Assembly (NCBI GenBank): GCA_905221605.1
Contig: CAJNDS010002572.1
Coordinates: 164,001 to 228,000, forward strand
Length of the DNA: 64,000 nt
From: Symbiodinium natans
Taxonomy: Eukaryota; Sar; Dinophyceae; Suessiales; Symbiodiniaceae
Direction: 5' to 3'
Shown: positions 11,166 to 22,000 of the stretch, in pieces
Position numbering within the stretch: position 1 is the first letter of the stretch
How the letters are laid out: each line of letters opens with the position of its first letter
Position numbers and translations under genes: made by a program
The notes under the pieces: model-generated
Told to the model about the DNA's origin: nothing
What the model saw: only the letters and a program-made list of their open reading frames with translations
The model's database searches: none

Positions 11166-14100
11166 GTTTGGCCATGAAGCCGAGAGGCGTAGCAGAGAGG
11201 CGTCGTAGAGTGGCCGCAGAGTGCCCTCTGAGAATGGACCTCGGGCTTCGAACCCTAAGCCCTAAACCCCAAACCCTAAACCCCAAACCCCAAACCCCAA
11301 ACCCCAAACCCAAAGTGGTTCCTGCAGAGGCCTTACTGTCGGCAAGCCCCTTAGCTTTCCTTGGGCCGGGCAGCGGCGCAACTCCATGTAGTGCCGTCGT
11401 CTTAAGCGTTTGGGCCCCGAGCTCGGCGATGGGATGTATCCCCTAAGGGTCCATGTACCTTAAGATTATATACTTGGGCCCCCAAAGTCACTATCTAGGA
11501 AGTACTCTAAAGCCGAAGTATGCCTTGCTCATTATACATGGACTCTTGGGGGGTTAAGGTCTAGAGTTGTAGTACTTGGCACCTCGCCCCTACGTCGCCC
11601 AGCCCTTAGCGGCTGGGGGGCCCGAGTTAGCAGCGTTGCGACTCCCAGTTGTGGGGTTTGCCCGTGTCCTTCCGCCCCTCGTTGTTGCCGCATGGCGTGA
11701 GAAGAGTACCGTCGGGCCTCGCACCGTGCTCGGAGCTTCTCCAGTATTGATTTCAGCATGGAGCTTAGGTTTCAGAACTTCAGCAGCTGGAGTTGGGGTG
11801 ATCCAGTTTGGTTCTGCCGCCGGTCTGGTGCCACGCATGATGCGTTTGCCGATATTGCCTGCCTTCCGCAAGGAGACGCAGTTTGGGAACTTAGTGTGCA
11901 GGACCTGTGGCCATCAGGCGTATAAGGCACGTCCGGTCCTCTCAGCAGCTCCATCCTGAGTCGATTGACCTTGGCTTCTCAACGTCGCATGCCCTAGATG
12001 GAACTCTTGCTCCTGCTGGTGCACCGAGAAATCCGAGGCTTGACGAAGCTGCGTCGTGCCCTTTTTGGGTGTGTGTTTTTTCTCTCTCTCGTCTGCAGCG
12101 TCTCTGCCTAATCTTAGGATCCGTCTCCATGGAAGTGTCGGTATTCGCCGGAGCCTTGTCATCGCCCGGTGCGGTAGATGGCCTGGGCCTTTTCTTCTGC
12201 GGCTCTCTCGGGGTCAGGCTCTGGCCTTAGGCCTCGCGTGCTTTCTGTCGCGTGCCTCATGGCGCCCTGCCCTTTGATTGAGCTTCTCCGCTGGGGCCCC
12301 GCCCACTAGAACTCAGCTATCTCAGATAAACCCGAGCATCGTCAGCCTAGCGCAGAGTTGTTGGCCGTGGGCCCGCGCTCTCCTTAGTTGCACCAGCAAT
12401 CCAGCAGGGTCAGGCACTTAGAATGAGTTGCTTTAGCTCAAAGAACGCTTTGAGCATCAGATGCTTCCCTTGGGGACAAGTGCACGAGTACAGCTCTTCA
12501 GCTCCAGCCCGCTACCTAGCTCAGCAGTGAGCTTAACTTGCAGCTTTACACACCCGCAGGGAGCTTAATGTCAGAATGAGTAGCCACGGGCCTATTTAGA
12601 ACTGCAGGGGTGCCTTAGGGGAGCATTCTTGTCCAGTCCGGTTGTTGGTTCTGGGTTGGGGTTTCACTACCTGCCGGAATCAAGCGGCTTCAAGCGGCTC
12701 CAAAGAGAGAAACATTCACGGAGTGGAGCCGCGTGATGGGCCACGCGTGCACAGCAGCTGGCCCCGATTCGGCCCGTCTTTTTCGGATATTTAGGGTTTA
12801 GGGTGTAGGGTTCATAAGGTTTAGGGTTTAGGGTTTAGGGGTGTAGGGGTGTAGGGGTGTAGGGCTCAGGTGCCAGAATTCAGTCAGGAGATATTCTGTG
12901 CAGTTCTCTGGATTATTTGATGCCGTCCGAGGGCTCCTGCAAGCCCTGTACGTAGTGCAACAAGGGGCATGACTCATCGAAACTAGCTAGGGGTGCGGGG
13001 TTTTAGGGTCTCAGGGTTATTAGGCTTCCTGGCTCCCACACGCCACTCCAGGTGCAACCAAGATAAGCAGGTCTCTGGCCATACGCTCAGTGAGTCAGCA
13101 CCCCATGCCCTCCAGAACCCACCACAAGCCTGCTGAATCTCAGAGCACGTCCTTCCTCTAATCCAGAATCTGCCGGAAGCCTTACAGTAGTTTGAAGAGA
13201 GCCTGGTTTTGTCACTGCCAGGTGCAGCTTGTTCATGTGATCTGCATTCGCAAGCAGACTCCCAGGCACCGCTTGTACCTTGAGTCATGCACGTTGTCTC
13301 CCTGCTGCCTAGATTTCTCGCAGTCACTACCAGTGATATTACGCTGCTAAAAGTCAAGGTCTTGGACCGGCTGACCAGCGCGCTTGCCTTTTTAACTACC
13401 CTGCCTAGTGCAGACTCTGCAGACCAGTCGTGTGCATTTGCCCAAGGTTCGCTGATCTTGTCCAGGGGTCCTCGCCGGGTTTGGTAGGTTCTGAGGGTCC
13501 CAGGCCCGTGTTCTAGGGTTGTGGGTTCAGGGTTTATGGTTTAGGGTTTGGGGGTTGAGTAACTGCAAGTGAAGCAAAGGTCTGTTGGCCTTTGGGCCTC
13601 CGCAAGATTCTCCACCAGCCGGGTAGGAAACAGGAGGATGCGGAATGAAGGGGAGATGACTCGGCGCTTGTCCCCAAAACCCCCCTCCCCCGGACGCCAA
13701 ACTCGAGCCTTTGGAAACGACCCAAAGCCTTGCACTGATCCCATCAAGGAAGCCCAACTCCAAAGGCAGGGAAAGCACCCTCGAACTCCCCCTCCCCTCC
13801 CCCCCCTCCCCCTCCCCCTCCCCCCTCCCCGCCCCCCCCCCCCGGCCCGGCCCCCTAACCTCTCCCACAACAAAAGCCAGCAGCGCAGCGAGGCGAAAGA
13901 AAGTTGTCCCAGGAGGGCCCTCAGACTCCTTCGACGGAGCGCCCGGGCTCGAAGCGGAAGATTGTTCTGGGTGACAGGGCACAAGGATCGGGACTTGCGA
14001 TGTCGAAGTTGTTTCTACACATTTTTGCGGAGCAAAGCGCGTCTCTGGATCAAAACCTTTAAAGGCCCCCCGTGAACCCCACAACGAGAAGCTCTTGAAG

Positions 14101-14556
14101 CAGTCTATGGCATGGCATAGCAGCTGCTTTCGGGGCGGTTGAGTCATGATGCGGATGTGCTAAGAATTGCAGCGCGCCCCTTCTGGATTCTAGAGCCCTG
14201 CTTGTATCGTCTAGGCTTCGAATTTCAAACCTACCCCTTGTAGTGGGACACTACTCTAGAGCACTACCCCACCCCCCCCCATGCAAGAGGGAACGTGCTC
14301 AGGGTGTTTGCGGAGGGTCGAGTTGACCAATGCTTTGAGAGACAGGCTCAGAGCTAAGAGTTGAGCATGGGGTTTAGGCTTCAGGGATGTTCATGGTTGT
14401 ACCGGTGGCACGGGTCATGTGAGTATCATCAATCAGATCATCACATAGAGACAGCAGCCCAGCTTCTTTCAAGGCTGTCAGGTCTCGGGACTCGGGGCTT
14501 CGGGTCAAGAGCTCAGGGACCCTCAACCCTTAACCCTCAGAACCTTTTGTTCTTTT

Positions 14557-14590
<34 letters not shown>

Positions 14591-14727
14591 GGGGGGGGGG
14601 GGGGTTCCCTCAAAGCGTGCCTCCCTCCCAAGGACTTGCAAGCCGTGATGCCGCGGCCGTCGGCGGTTCGGGCAGCACCCAAAGGGGCAGTGAAGGCGGG
14701 GATGCACACTGCTCCGTCTCTTTTGTT

Positions 14728-14768
<41 letters not shown>

Positions 14769-14912
14769 GCTGCTTCACATAAAATGTTCAAATATAGTAC
14801 TATAGTAAACTATAATGTACTTCTAAGATAATATGATATACTCAAACAACCCTCAATCCTAAACCCTAAACACCAAGACTTCAGATCTCCACAAGTCCTC
14901 CATTGGTTGGAG
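11166..14912. other. long intron-like stretch
   Basis: No supported exon. It contains only short telomeric-like runs (11255-11315 with CCCCAAA variants; 12790-12870), a C-rich tract (13790-13850), a T-run followed by a G-run (14543-14605) and a (CT)n microsatellite (14728-14760). Confidence 0.45.
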
Positions 14913-14970
14913 GTCAACACCATCCTCGTGCGAGAGAAGGCCGGGGACGTCCGCGACAAGAAGTCAGAGC
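14913..14970 (+). CDS. candidate exon, unassigned gene
   Basis: Acceptor TTGGAG|GTC. It encodes VNTILVREKAGDVRDKKSEL. The end is approximate. A short CCCTAAA run lies just upstream and a TTTAGGG array (15030-15085) just downstream. Confidence 0.5.
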
Positions 14971-15029
14971 TGAGCTCAGCTTTTCTTCGAAAGGGTGTAG
15001 GGGTTTAGGGTGTGGGGTTGGGGGTTCAG

Positions 15030-15085
15030 GGCTTAGGGTTTAGGGTTTAGGGTTTAGGGTTTAGGGTTTAGGGTTTAGGGTTTAT
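15030..15085 (+). repeat. telomeric array, TTTAGGG orientation
   Basis: About eight TTTAGGG units. Confidence 0.9.
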
Positions 15086-15154
15086 AGAGCAACAGAGCAG
15101 CAGAAGCCAAACCAGAACCGCCGAACCCTTAGGATGTTGCTCGGCGCTGCACTC

Positions 15155-15418
15155 CAAGACCTGACAAGTTAGGACATAATTCGGGTCTAGGGCTTAGGGC
15201 CTAAACCCTAAACCCTCGCATGGTCATGTTGCGCCAGCGTGTATCTGGTTTCAGGCCTTGCCCGGCACTTCCCTAAAGATTTTGTCCAAGACCTGATAAG
15301 TTAGGACATAATTCGGGTCTAGGGCTTAGGGCCTAAACCCTAAACCCTCGCATGGTCATGTTGCGCCAGCGTGTATCTGGTTTCAGGCCTTGCCCGGCAC
15401 TTCCCTAAAGATTTTGTC
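15155..15418. repeat. 132-bp direct tandem duplication
   Basis: Two head-to-tail copies (15155-15286 and 15287-15418) that I can distinguish by only one base (CTGACAAG versus CTGATAAG). Each unit contains a TTAGGG-like and a CCCTAAA-like segment in inverted orientation. The near-identity implies a recent duplication or an assembly artefact. Confidence 0.9.
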
Positions 15419-15842
15419 AGTTTGCAGCTGGGCCGGCTTAACTGTGGGAAGTTTGCTGTCGTTTGAAGCTTTTTGGGGCTTGAGGCTGTTCTTGTTTTAT
15501 TTTTTTGGGCGGGGGGGATTTAGGGCTCTAGGGTTCAAGGGTGTTTAGAGATTTGGAGTTTAGCGTTCGGGTTTCAGGGTCTCACCTCGTAACTTCGCAG
15601 TCGCGTAAGCAGTCTGGAGAGGCGAGACAATACAAAGGGCCTAGGGTCTAGGCTTCAGGCATTAGGGCTTAGATCGGTTTAGGGTTTAGAGTTTAGGTTT
15701 AGGTTTTAGGTTTTAGGCAATCGGACACAAGTGGCTTCGGGCGTCAACCACCGGGCCCCACAAACTCGACTCGACCATCCTCTCCAGAAATGGCCTGTAG
15801 GGTTTAGGGTTTAGGGTTTAAGGCCAAACCCAATCGCACCAG

Positions 15843-15894
15843 GAACGGCGGATCAGCGTGGGCTCGGACCTGGCCTACTCGGGCGCCTTTGCCA
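15843..15894 (+). CDS. candidate exon, unassigned gene
   Basis: Acceptor ACCAG|GAA, possible donor GCCA|GTGGAG. It encodes ERRISVGSDLAYSGAFA. A TTTAGGG array follows at 15934-16007. Could be part of the helicase N-terminus or of an upstream gene; not assigned. Confidence 0.5.
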
Positions 15895-16381
15895 GTGGAG
15901 CTTTGGGTTTGGCTGGGAGATGGCTGGACGGTCTTAGGGTTTAGGGTTGAGGGTTTAGGGTTTAGGGTTTTGGGGTTTAGGGTTTAGGGTTTGGGGTTTA
16001 GGGTGGTTAGACAGGTTTCAGTAGGGGGGTTTTTGGAGCTGAGGGTTTCGGACTTTTAGGAGTTTGGGGCGTCGACTGCGGAAAAGGGGCCCAAAGACAT
16101 CCCTTCCTAGCTTAACACGAAATTCCTAAACCCCCCGCAGCCCCCGAAGCCCTTAGTCCTAAACTCTAATCTCCCCAAAGCCCTTAAGCCCAAAAACCTA
16201 AAAACGAAACCCTAAACCCTAACCCTAACCCTCACTTCCCAAAGCCCCCCCCCCCCCCCAAAGCGTGCAGGCACCTACACCGGGCCCTCGGCCGCGGGCC
16301 GCGGGAAGCGCCGCGGGTGAGCGCTCCCGGGGGGCCTTGTCGGGGCAAGCCTCAGTCGTAAGCTTCTGGGCAAGCCCTCAG

Positions 16382-16738
16382 CCCTAAACCCTAGCCCTAA
16401 ACCCTAAACCCCAAACCCTAAACCCTAAACCCTAAACCCTAAACCCTAGCCCTAAACCCTATAAACCCTAGAAATCCGTAAACCCTATACACCCCCTAAA
16501 CCGTAACCCTAAACCGTAACCCGAGGGTTTAGGGCTTGAAAGCCTCAGTTGCCTGCGCGGGCCTTCACATGTACAGCTACAGTCAATGCGGCGCCAGCCT
16601 GCATTTCCAACACCATGGTGGAGCCCTGAACCCTAGGGGGTTGAGGGCCTGAACCCCAAGGTTTAGGGACCCTAAACCCTAAACCCTGAACCCTGAACCC
16701 TAAACCCTAAACCCTAAACCCTAAACCCTAAACCCCAG
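16382..16738 (-). repeat. CCCTAAA arrays
   Basis: Two CCCTAAA blocks (about 16382-16459 and 16672-16738). The second ends in CCCCAG and itself forms the acceptor of the next exon candidate. Confidence 0.9.
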
Positions 16739-16806
16739 GCCGACTACAAGTTGGGCTTCGCAGGCTGCAAGTTCTCCCTCGCTGCGCTCCACGCCGGCCA
16801 AGCTGG
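16739..16806 (+). CDS. candidate exon, unassigned (possibly helicase N-terminus)
   Basis: CCCTAAACCCCAG|GCC acceptor and GCTGG|GTGAAG donor, 68 nt. It encodes ADYKLGFAGCKFSLAALHAG. It is followed by a TTTAGGG array (about 16851-16870). It is the last candidate before the Walker A exon, but I could not match it to the HRQ1 family. Confidence 0.55.
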
Positions 16807-17095
16807 GTGAAGTGCGCAAAGGGACTTTTTGAAGATCCGGCGACGCAGTTTAGGGTTTAGGGTTTAGGGTTGTAGGGCTTTCGTCTCAAGATGCTTAGCT
16901 TTAAGCCGTTGACTAAACCCTGCACCCTAGACCCTAAACCCAAAAAACTTTAAAGGATGAGGAGGATGCCTCAGTCTTTCAAAGCGCACGTCGTGTCACA
17001 TGCCACCAGGCATCGACGGGTCTTCCATTGCAAGAGGGGGCACTGAGGACCAAGAAACCAGAGACTGCGGAGTCAGATTGGGGTTTACAGCTTAG

Positions 17096-17199
17096 CGTTT
17101 AGGGTTTAGGGTTTAGGGTTTAGGATTTAGGGTTTAGGGTTTAGGGTTTAGGGTTTAGGGTTTAGGGTTTAGGGTTTAGGGTTCAGGGTTTAGGGTTGC
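17096..17199 (+). repeat. telomeric array, TTTAGGG orientation
   Basis: About 14 TTTAGGG units in the intron preceding the Walker A exon. Confidence 0.95.
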
Positions 17200-17930
17200 T
17201 CTAAGCCCTTCTCCCTTGACCATCACGGCTTGGTCCTCACGTGGAACAGTTCCCGACAGTTTTGTTATGGCGGGTGGAAGGTGGACACCTCATTGTCTCA
17301 AACTCTGATTCCCAACACCCAAAAGGCAGAACCCTAAACCCTAGACCCTAAACCCTAAACCCCAAACCCTAAACCCTGAACCCTGAACCCTTAACCCTTA
17401 ACCCTTAACCCTTAGACATGTTCGGGGCGTCCCAAAGCCTAAGCAGCTTCCCGGGGCCTAAGCACTCGAAACCCTCAACCAACATCGTTGAGGCGTTCAC
17501 CTTGTAGGAGGCTCCAGCCAGAGGCTGCTGCATCTGCATCCTCAGCTAAAAAAGCGGCATTCCATGTCCCTAAACCCTAAACCCCAAACCCCAAACCCCA
17601 AACCCCAAACCCCAAACCTAAACCCTAAACCCTGAACCCTAAACCCTGCTTGGGCCATCCCATGCCCTTGAAGCCCCAGGTGCTGGGCCGGCGTCAGCAT
17701 CTTTGTCTCACCACAGGCTCCAGTTTAGGGTTTAGGGGTTAGGGGTTTAGGGTTCAGGGTTTCAGGGCTTAGGGTTTAAGGTCAAGGGTTCAATGTTTGG
17801 GGTGGGATTAGGGCTGCTTGATGCTGAGGACGGTGCAACGGGATGTAGACGTTTTTCGAGGGCCCTATGGAACATCCTAAGCCCTAAACCCTCAACCCTA
17901 CACCCTAATCCGTAAACCCTAAACCCCAAA

Positions 17931-17979
17931 GCCTAAACCCTAAACCCTAAACCCTAAACCCTAAACCCTAAACCCTAAG
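17931..17979 (-). repeat. telomeric array, CCCTAAA orientation
   Basis: Seven CCCTAAA units about 20 bp upstream of the Walker A exon acceptor. Confidence 0.95.
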
Positions 17980-18001
17980 AGGGTTGAAGCCCTGCAAAAA
18001 G

Positions 18002-18048
18002 GCACCTCCAGTGGGAAGTCACTGGCCTTCGCCTTGCCCATTCTCGAG
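18002..18048 (+). CDS. HRQ1: helicase exon 1 identified: Walker A
   Basis: Encodes GTSSGKSLAFALPILE, the nucleotide-binding P-loop (GxxSGKS) with the HRQ1-like continuation into LP. The acceptor is CAAAAAG|GC. The 3' end is tentative: a GA donor at 18049 gives phase 0 and fits the next exon; a GT at 18057 does not. Confidence 0.85.
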
Positions 18049-19015
18049 GAGCTTTGGTTGGAAAGGGGATTTGGGGTGTAGGGGTTTAAGGGTCTAGGGT
18101 TTGAGTTTAGGGTTAGGGGTTTAGGGTGTAGGGTTCGGGGTTTAAGGTTTAGGGTTTTAGGATTCAGGGTTTGGGGTTTAGGATTTCAGCCCTAAACTTG
18201 AGTTCGAGTGCACCAAGTGCTCACGGATGTGTGACGCGTAGTTTCCTGGCTCGTTAAAGACTTACGTGTCAACCTAGCGACGTGACAACGCCGCCTCTCG
18301 TGTAGCGAAAAGACCTACCTAGATTGACGGGTTTAGGGGTCTAAGGTTCATGGTTTAGGGTTTAGGCTTCGTTTCGGGGTAGAGGGGTCTAGGGCTTAGG
18401 GCACCCGAAAAGCAGAAACCCATCCCAAAGCCGCGGACTTGTGCTCCAAATTGTAGTCGATGGTCTAGGCTACAGAAAGAAGCCCCGAACCCTAAACCTT
18501 TTTCAATCCCGACTCCTGGCGTAGCCGTAGGGCTGCCATAAAGGGCCTTGTGCCTCAATCACCTATATCTGGGCCCCACAGTCACTATGCAGGAAGGAAC
18601 TCAAAGCCCAAGTCTACCTCGTTTAGGGCTTAGGGTTTAGGGCTGTGCCTCTTTGCAGAGACTTTAAAAGCCCAAGTATACCTTACCTAAGTAATCTCTA
18701 ATCCCTTGACCCTAAACGCTAATCCCTAATCCCTAAACCCTAAACCCTACGTGAGCCCTGGGGGTCATACGTGAGCCCTTGGGGGTTTTAGAGTTTAGGA
18801 GCATGAAGCACAGCGTGCTGAGAGCATCCCGAAGTAGCGTGGGTTGGGATTTAGGCTTGTGTAGGCCACGTGAGAGGTCTAGTAGGGCCTGGAGCCATAT
18901 CAAGCCTACAAACCCCATAAACCTTTCAGCCCGAACTGCCGAGGCGTATCGAACTGATCCGAACACCAAAGCGCTGATCCTCTTCCCAACGAAGGCAAGG
19001 GAATGGCCTCCGGGG

Positions 19016-19084
<69 letters not shown>

Positions 19085-22000
19085 AGCTTAAAAAGCCGAA
19101 ACCCTGAAGTCTTGCAAGCGCTTGCGGGATGAAGACAGGTGTGGCGAAGGGACTTTGGAGCTGTAGGAGCACTTCGCCAGGCTTTGCGTTTCACTTGGGT
19201 TTCTTCAAGGTGCACCTCCCCCAACTTGAGTCACGTGCTCCGAAGGCCTTGGCCCAAGATCAGCCACTCGGCGGCATCTACTTCTTGCCTCAACTCTAAC
19301 CCCTAAACCCCATGTAAACCCTGGAGTTTAGGATGTCAGGCTTAGGTTTTAACGTAGTTTGGGGTATAGGGTTTAAGATTAAGGGTTTAGGTTTAGGAAG
19401 GAAGCCCGACATTCAATTCTGGGTCTGGGGCTTTTCCCCGAGGCTCAGCAAGCTGCAGAAGCTCTTCCAGCAGGCAAAAGGGAAGTGTTGGCCTAGCTTG
19501 GGTTCAGGGCTTAGGGTTTAGGGGTCTAGGGCTTAGTTTTTTAGGACTTCGGGTTTAGGCTTAGGGCTTCGGCTGGTTGTGGGGGGAGGTTCAGGGTTTA
19601 TAGGGCTTGGGATTAGGGTTTTGGGACTGGAGCATTCGGCCTTGTGGCCCCTAAACCCTAAACCCCAAACCCTAAACCCCACACCCCAACCCCAAACCCC
19701 AAACCCCAAACCCTAAACCCTAAACCCTAAACCCTGGGCCAGGTGTGCCCCGGTCTCGGCGTGTGTACATTTGACGGAGACACGCCCAAAGATGATCGGC
19801 CGCGCTTGCTCAAGTCATGCACGCTGGCTGAGTTTAGGGTTTAGGGTTTTTGGGTTTTTGGGTTTTTGGGTTTTGGGGTTTTTGGGTTTTTAGGGTTCTA
19901 GGGTTTTAGGGCTTTAGGGCTCTAGGGTTTTAGGGTTTTAGTGTTTTTTCGGATTTAGGGTGTTAGGGTTTTTTGGGATTTAGGGTTTTAGAGTTTTAGG
20001 GTTTTAGGGTTTCAGGGTTTCAGGGTTTCAGGGTTTCAGGGTTTCAGGGTTTTAGGGTTCAGGAGTTAGGGAACAGTAGCCGGAAGCCTCCAAAGAAAGG
20101 GTATGCGCGACTTCTCCTTTTTTGGGGTTCCTGGCAGGACGCAAAGCTGCGCCCCCACCCCCCCCCCCAGAGCAACGCCTCACGTGCCCTCCGCCTGCTG
20201 GACCAGCACAACAATGCGCGCGCAACCCTAAAGGTGGGGGACGGTCATCTTTGAACAAAGCTTAAGTAGGCACCAGTATCGTACCCCGCAGAATTTAATT
20301 CGAATTACAGCTGCCTAAAATATCCTTTCCAGTTAAAATGGCCCCGCCACATGTAGCTGACAAAACTCAGGTCACGTTTTCCTGACCAACCCAGACATGT
20401 TGCATTTCACGATCTTGGCATCGCACGCCCGCTGGCGACATGTGTGGTGCCGGCTGGTTTGTACCCTTAGCTTGTAACCGCAAACCCTAAACCCCTTTGT
20501 AGTCCAGTGCCATTTACCCTTTTTTTTAGGTTCTGGGTTCCCTTTTATACGCCTTATAAAGTAACCAACCAAAAACAGGCACCCTTCTTATCGTATGGTT
20601 CCTGGGCTACTAAGGACAGTACCTGCCCGAAGCATGTACCCAGAATCTCTGAAAGTCGGATACAGGTTCCCTTGGCTCCAATCTTCTCGTTCTTCAAACT
20701 CGAGAGATGCGAAGCAAGAGTTTTGCCTTGAAGATCTCCGAAGTCGAGCGCACATGGCTGTGTCAAGTGTGTTTGTTATGGTTCCTGGTGAGTGTATGTA
20801 CTCCCAACTGCTAAAGTCGTTGCGTTTCTTACATGTGACCAGCAGACATTGCGGGAGAGCGTTTCGGGGGGTCGTTGCGTTTGGGGTGTCTACATGGGGA
20901 TTCACATGAGAAGTCCTTGCTAGTTTGCTTAAAACAAGAGCGGGAAAGGACTATAGGAAAGTCGTGCCTATTCGTAAATCGCAAGAGAACGCACGCAGCC
21001 AAGTAAAACCTTGAATTATATCACAAGTGTCTCAACATGACTCGGCTATCCCGACAAAGACTGGAGAAAGCTGGGTCAAGCAGAATCCTAGAATCTGGCG
21101 CACGCAGATGAACCACAGTTATCATGACAGAATAACAGAAAGCACAGGACGCCTTCAAAGTGCACTCACAGGTATCGTCCTTATGCAAAAAGTCAATTGT
21201 GACAGGTATCGTCCCGACCAGAGAACATTTTCCGGAAACAATGTTATACCATGGTCAGATGCCTTCAAACTACGCTCACAGATATCGTCCTTATTCAAAA
21301 AGTCAATTGCGAGAGGTATCGTCCCGACCAGAGAAAAACTCCGAAAGCAATGTTAGTACCTGGAGAAAGAACTGAAATGCACTGATAGTACGTGCTGTTC
21401 CTTGGGGATCGAGTGCCAAATGCCTCTCTGAATGATCTGCTTCATGGCTTGCTGGGGATCGTTGTTCCTTGCAGCAAAAGGTGATTGCAAAGCCGCGACC
21501 CCCTCGTTGCGCCGTGTTCATGAGGGATCTCTACAAAACACCATGTTTGCAAGGACTTCCGCGTTTGGGAGTAGGGGGTTCCTTACATTTTTGGGGTGTC
21601 CTTGTGTTGATACAACAAACGCCCTGCTTTGATCCCTGGTCGGATTTCAAACAGCATGACGACCCTGCCCCAGTCTCCCCAGAATAGCCCTAAACCTCGT
21701 AAACCCGAAACCCAAAACCCCAAACGCTAAACTCCAAGCCCCAAACCTAAACCTTAACGCCTACACCAAACCCTCTGCTGGCCAGGCTGGAGAATCTGCG
21801 CTTCATGGTGCTGGACGAGGCTCGGAGTTTGCAGCAACCAGCCGTGATCTAGTTTTGTTTGCCACGAAGCCCTTTCAATGCTACAATGCCATGTCCTCCC
21901 TAAAAGGAAGGAGCCCCGCAAGGCCACACGACTGAGGGCACAGTTGGGTTAGGCTTAGGGGTCAGGGCGCCCCCCAAACTCCTGTTCAGCATAGTTTCTG

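Larger units (their letters stand above)
20418..21785. other. helicase intron with tandem duplication and inverted-repeat element
   Basis: An exon encoding the short segment before LENLRF is expected here but was not found. It contains an inverted-repeat element (20495-20614) and a 110-bp tandem duplication (21151-21355). Telomeric sequence is sparse. Confidence 0.5.

Noticed and set aside
13527-14147. 206-codon minus-strand frame
   Set aside because: Driven by a C-rich/G-rich tract; no recognisable domain, and all supported genes are on the + strand.
18733-19224. Poly-proline or poly-glycine frames
   Set aside because: Translation of a G-tract; only the part before it (18944-18994) is a real exon.
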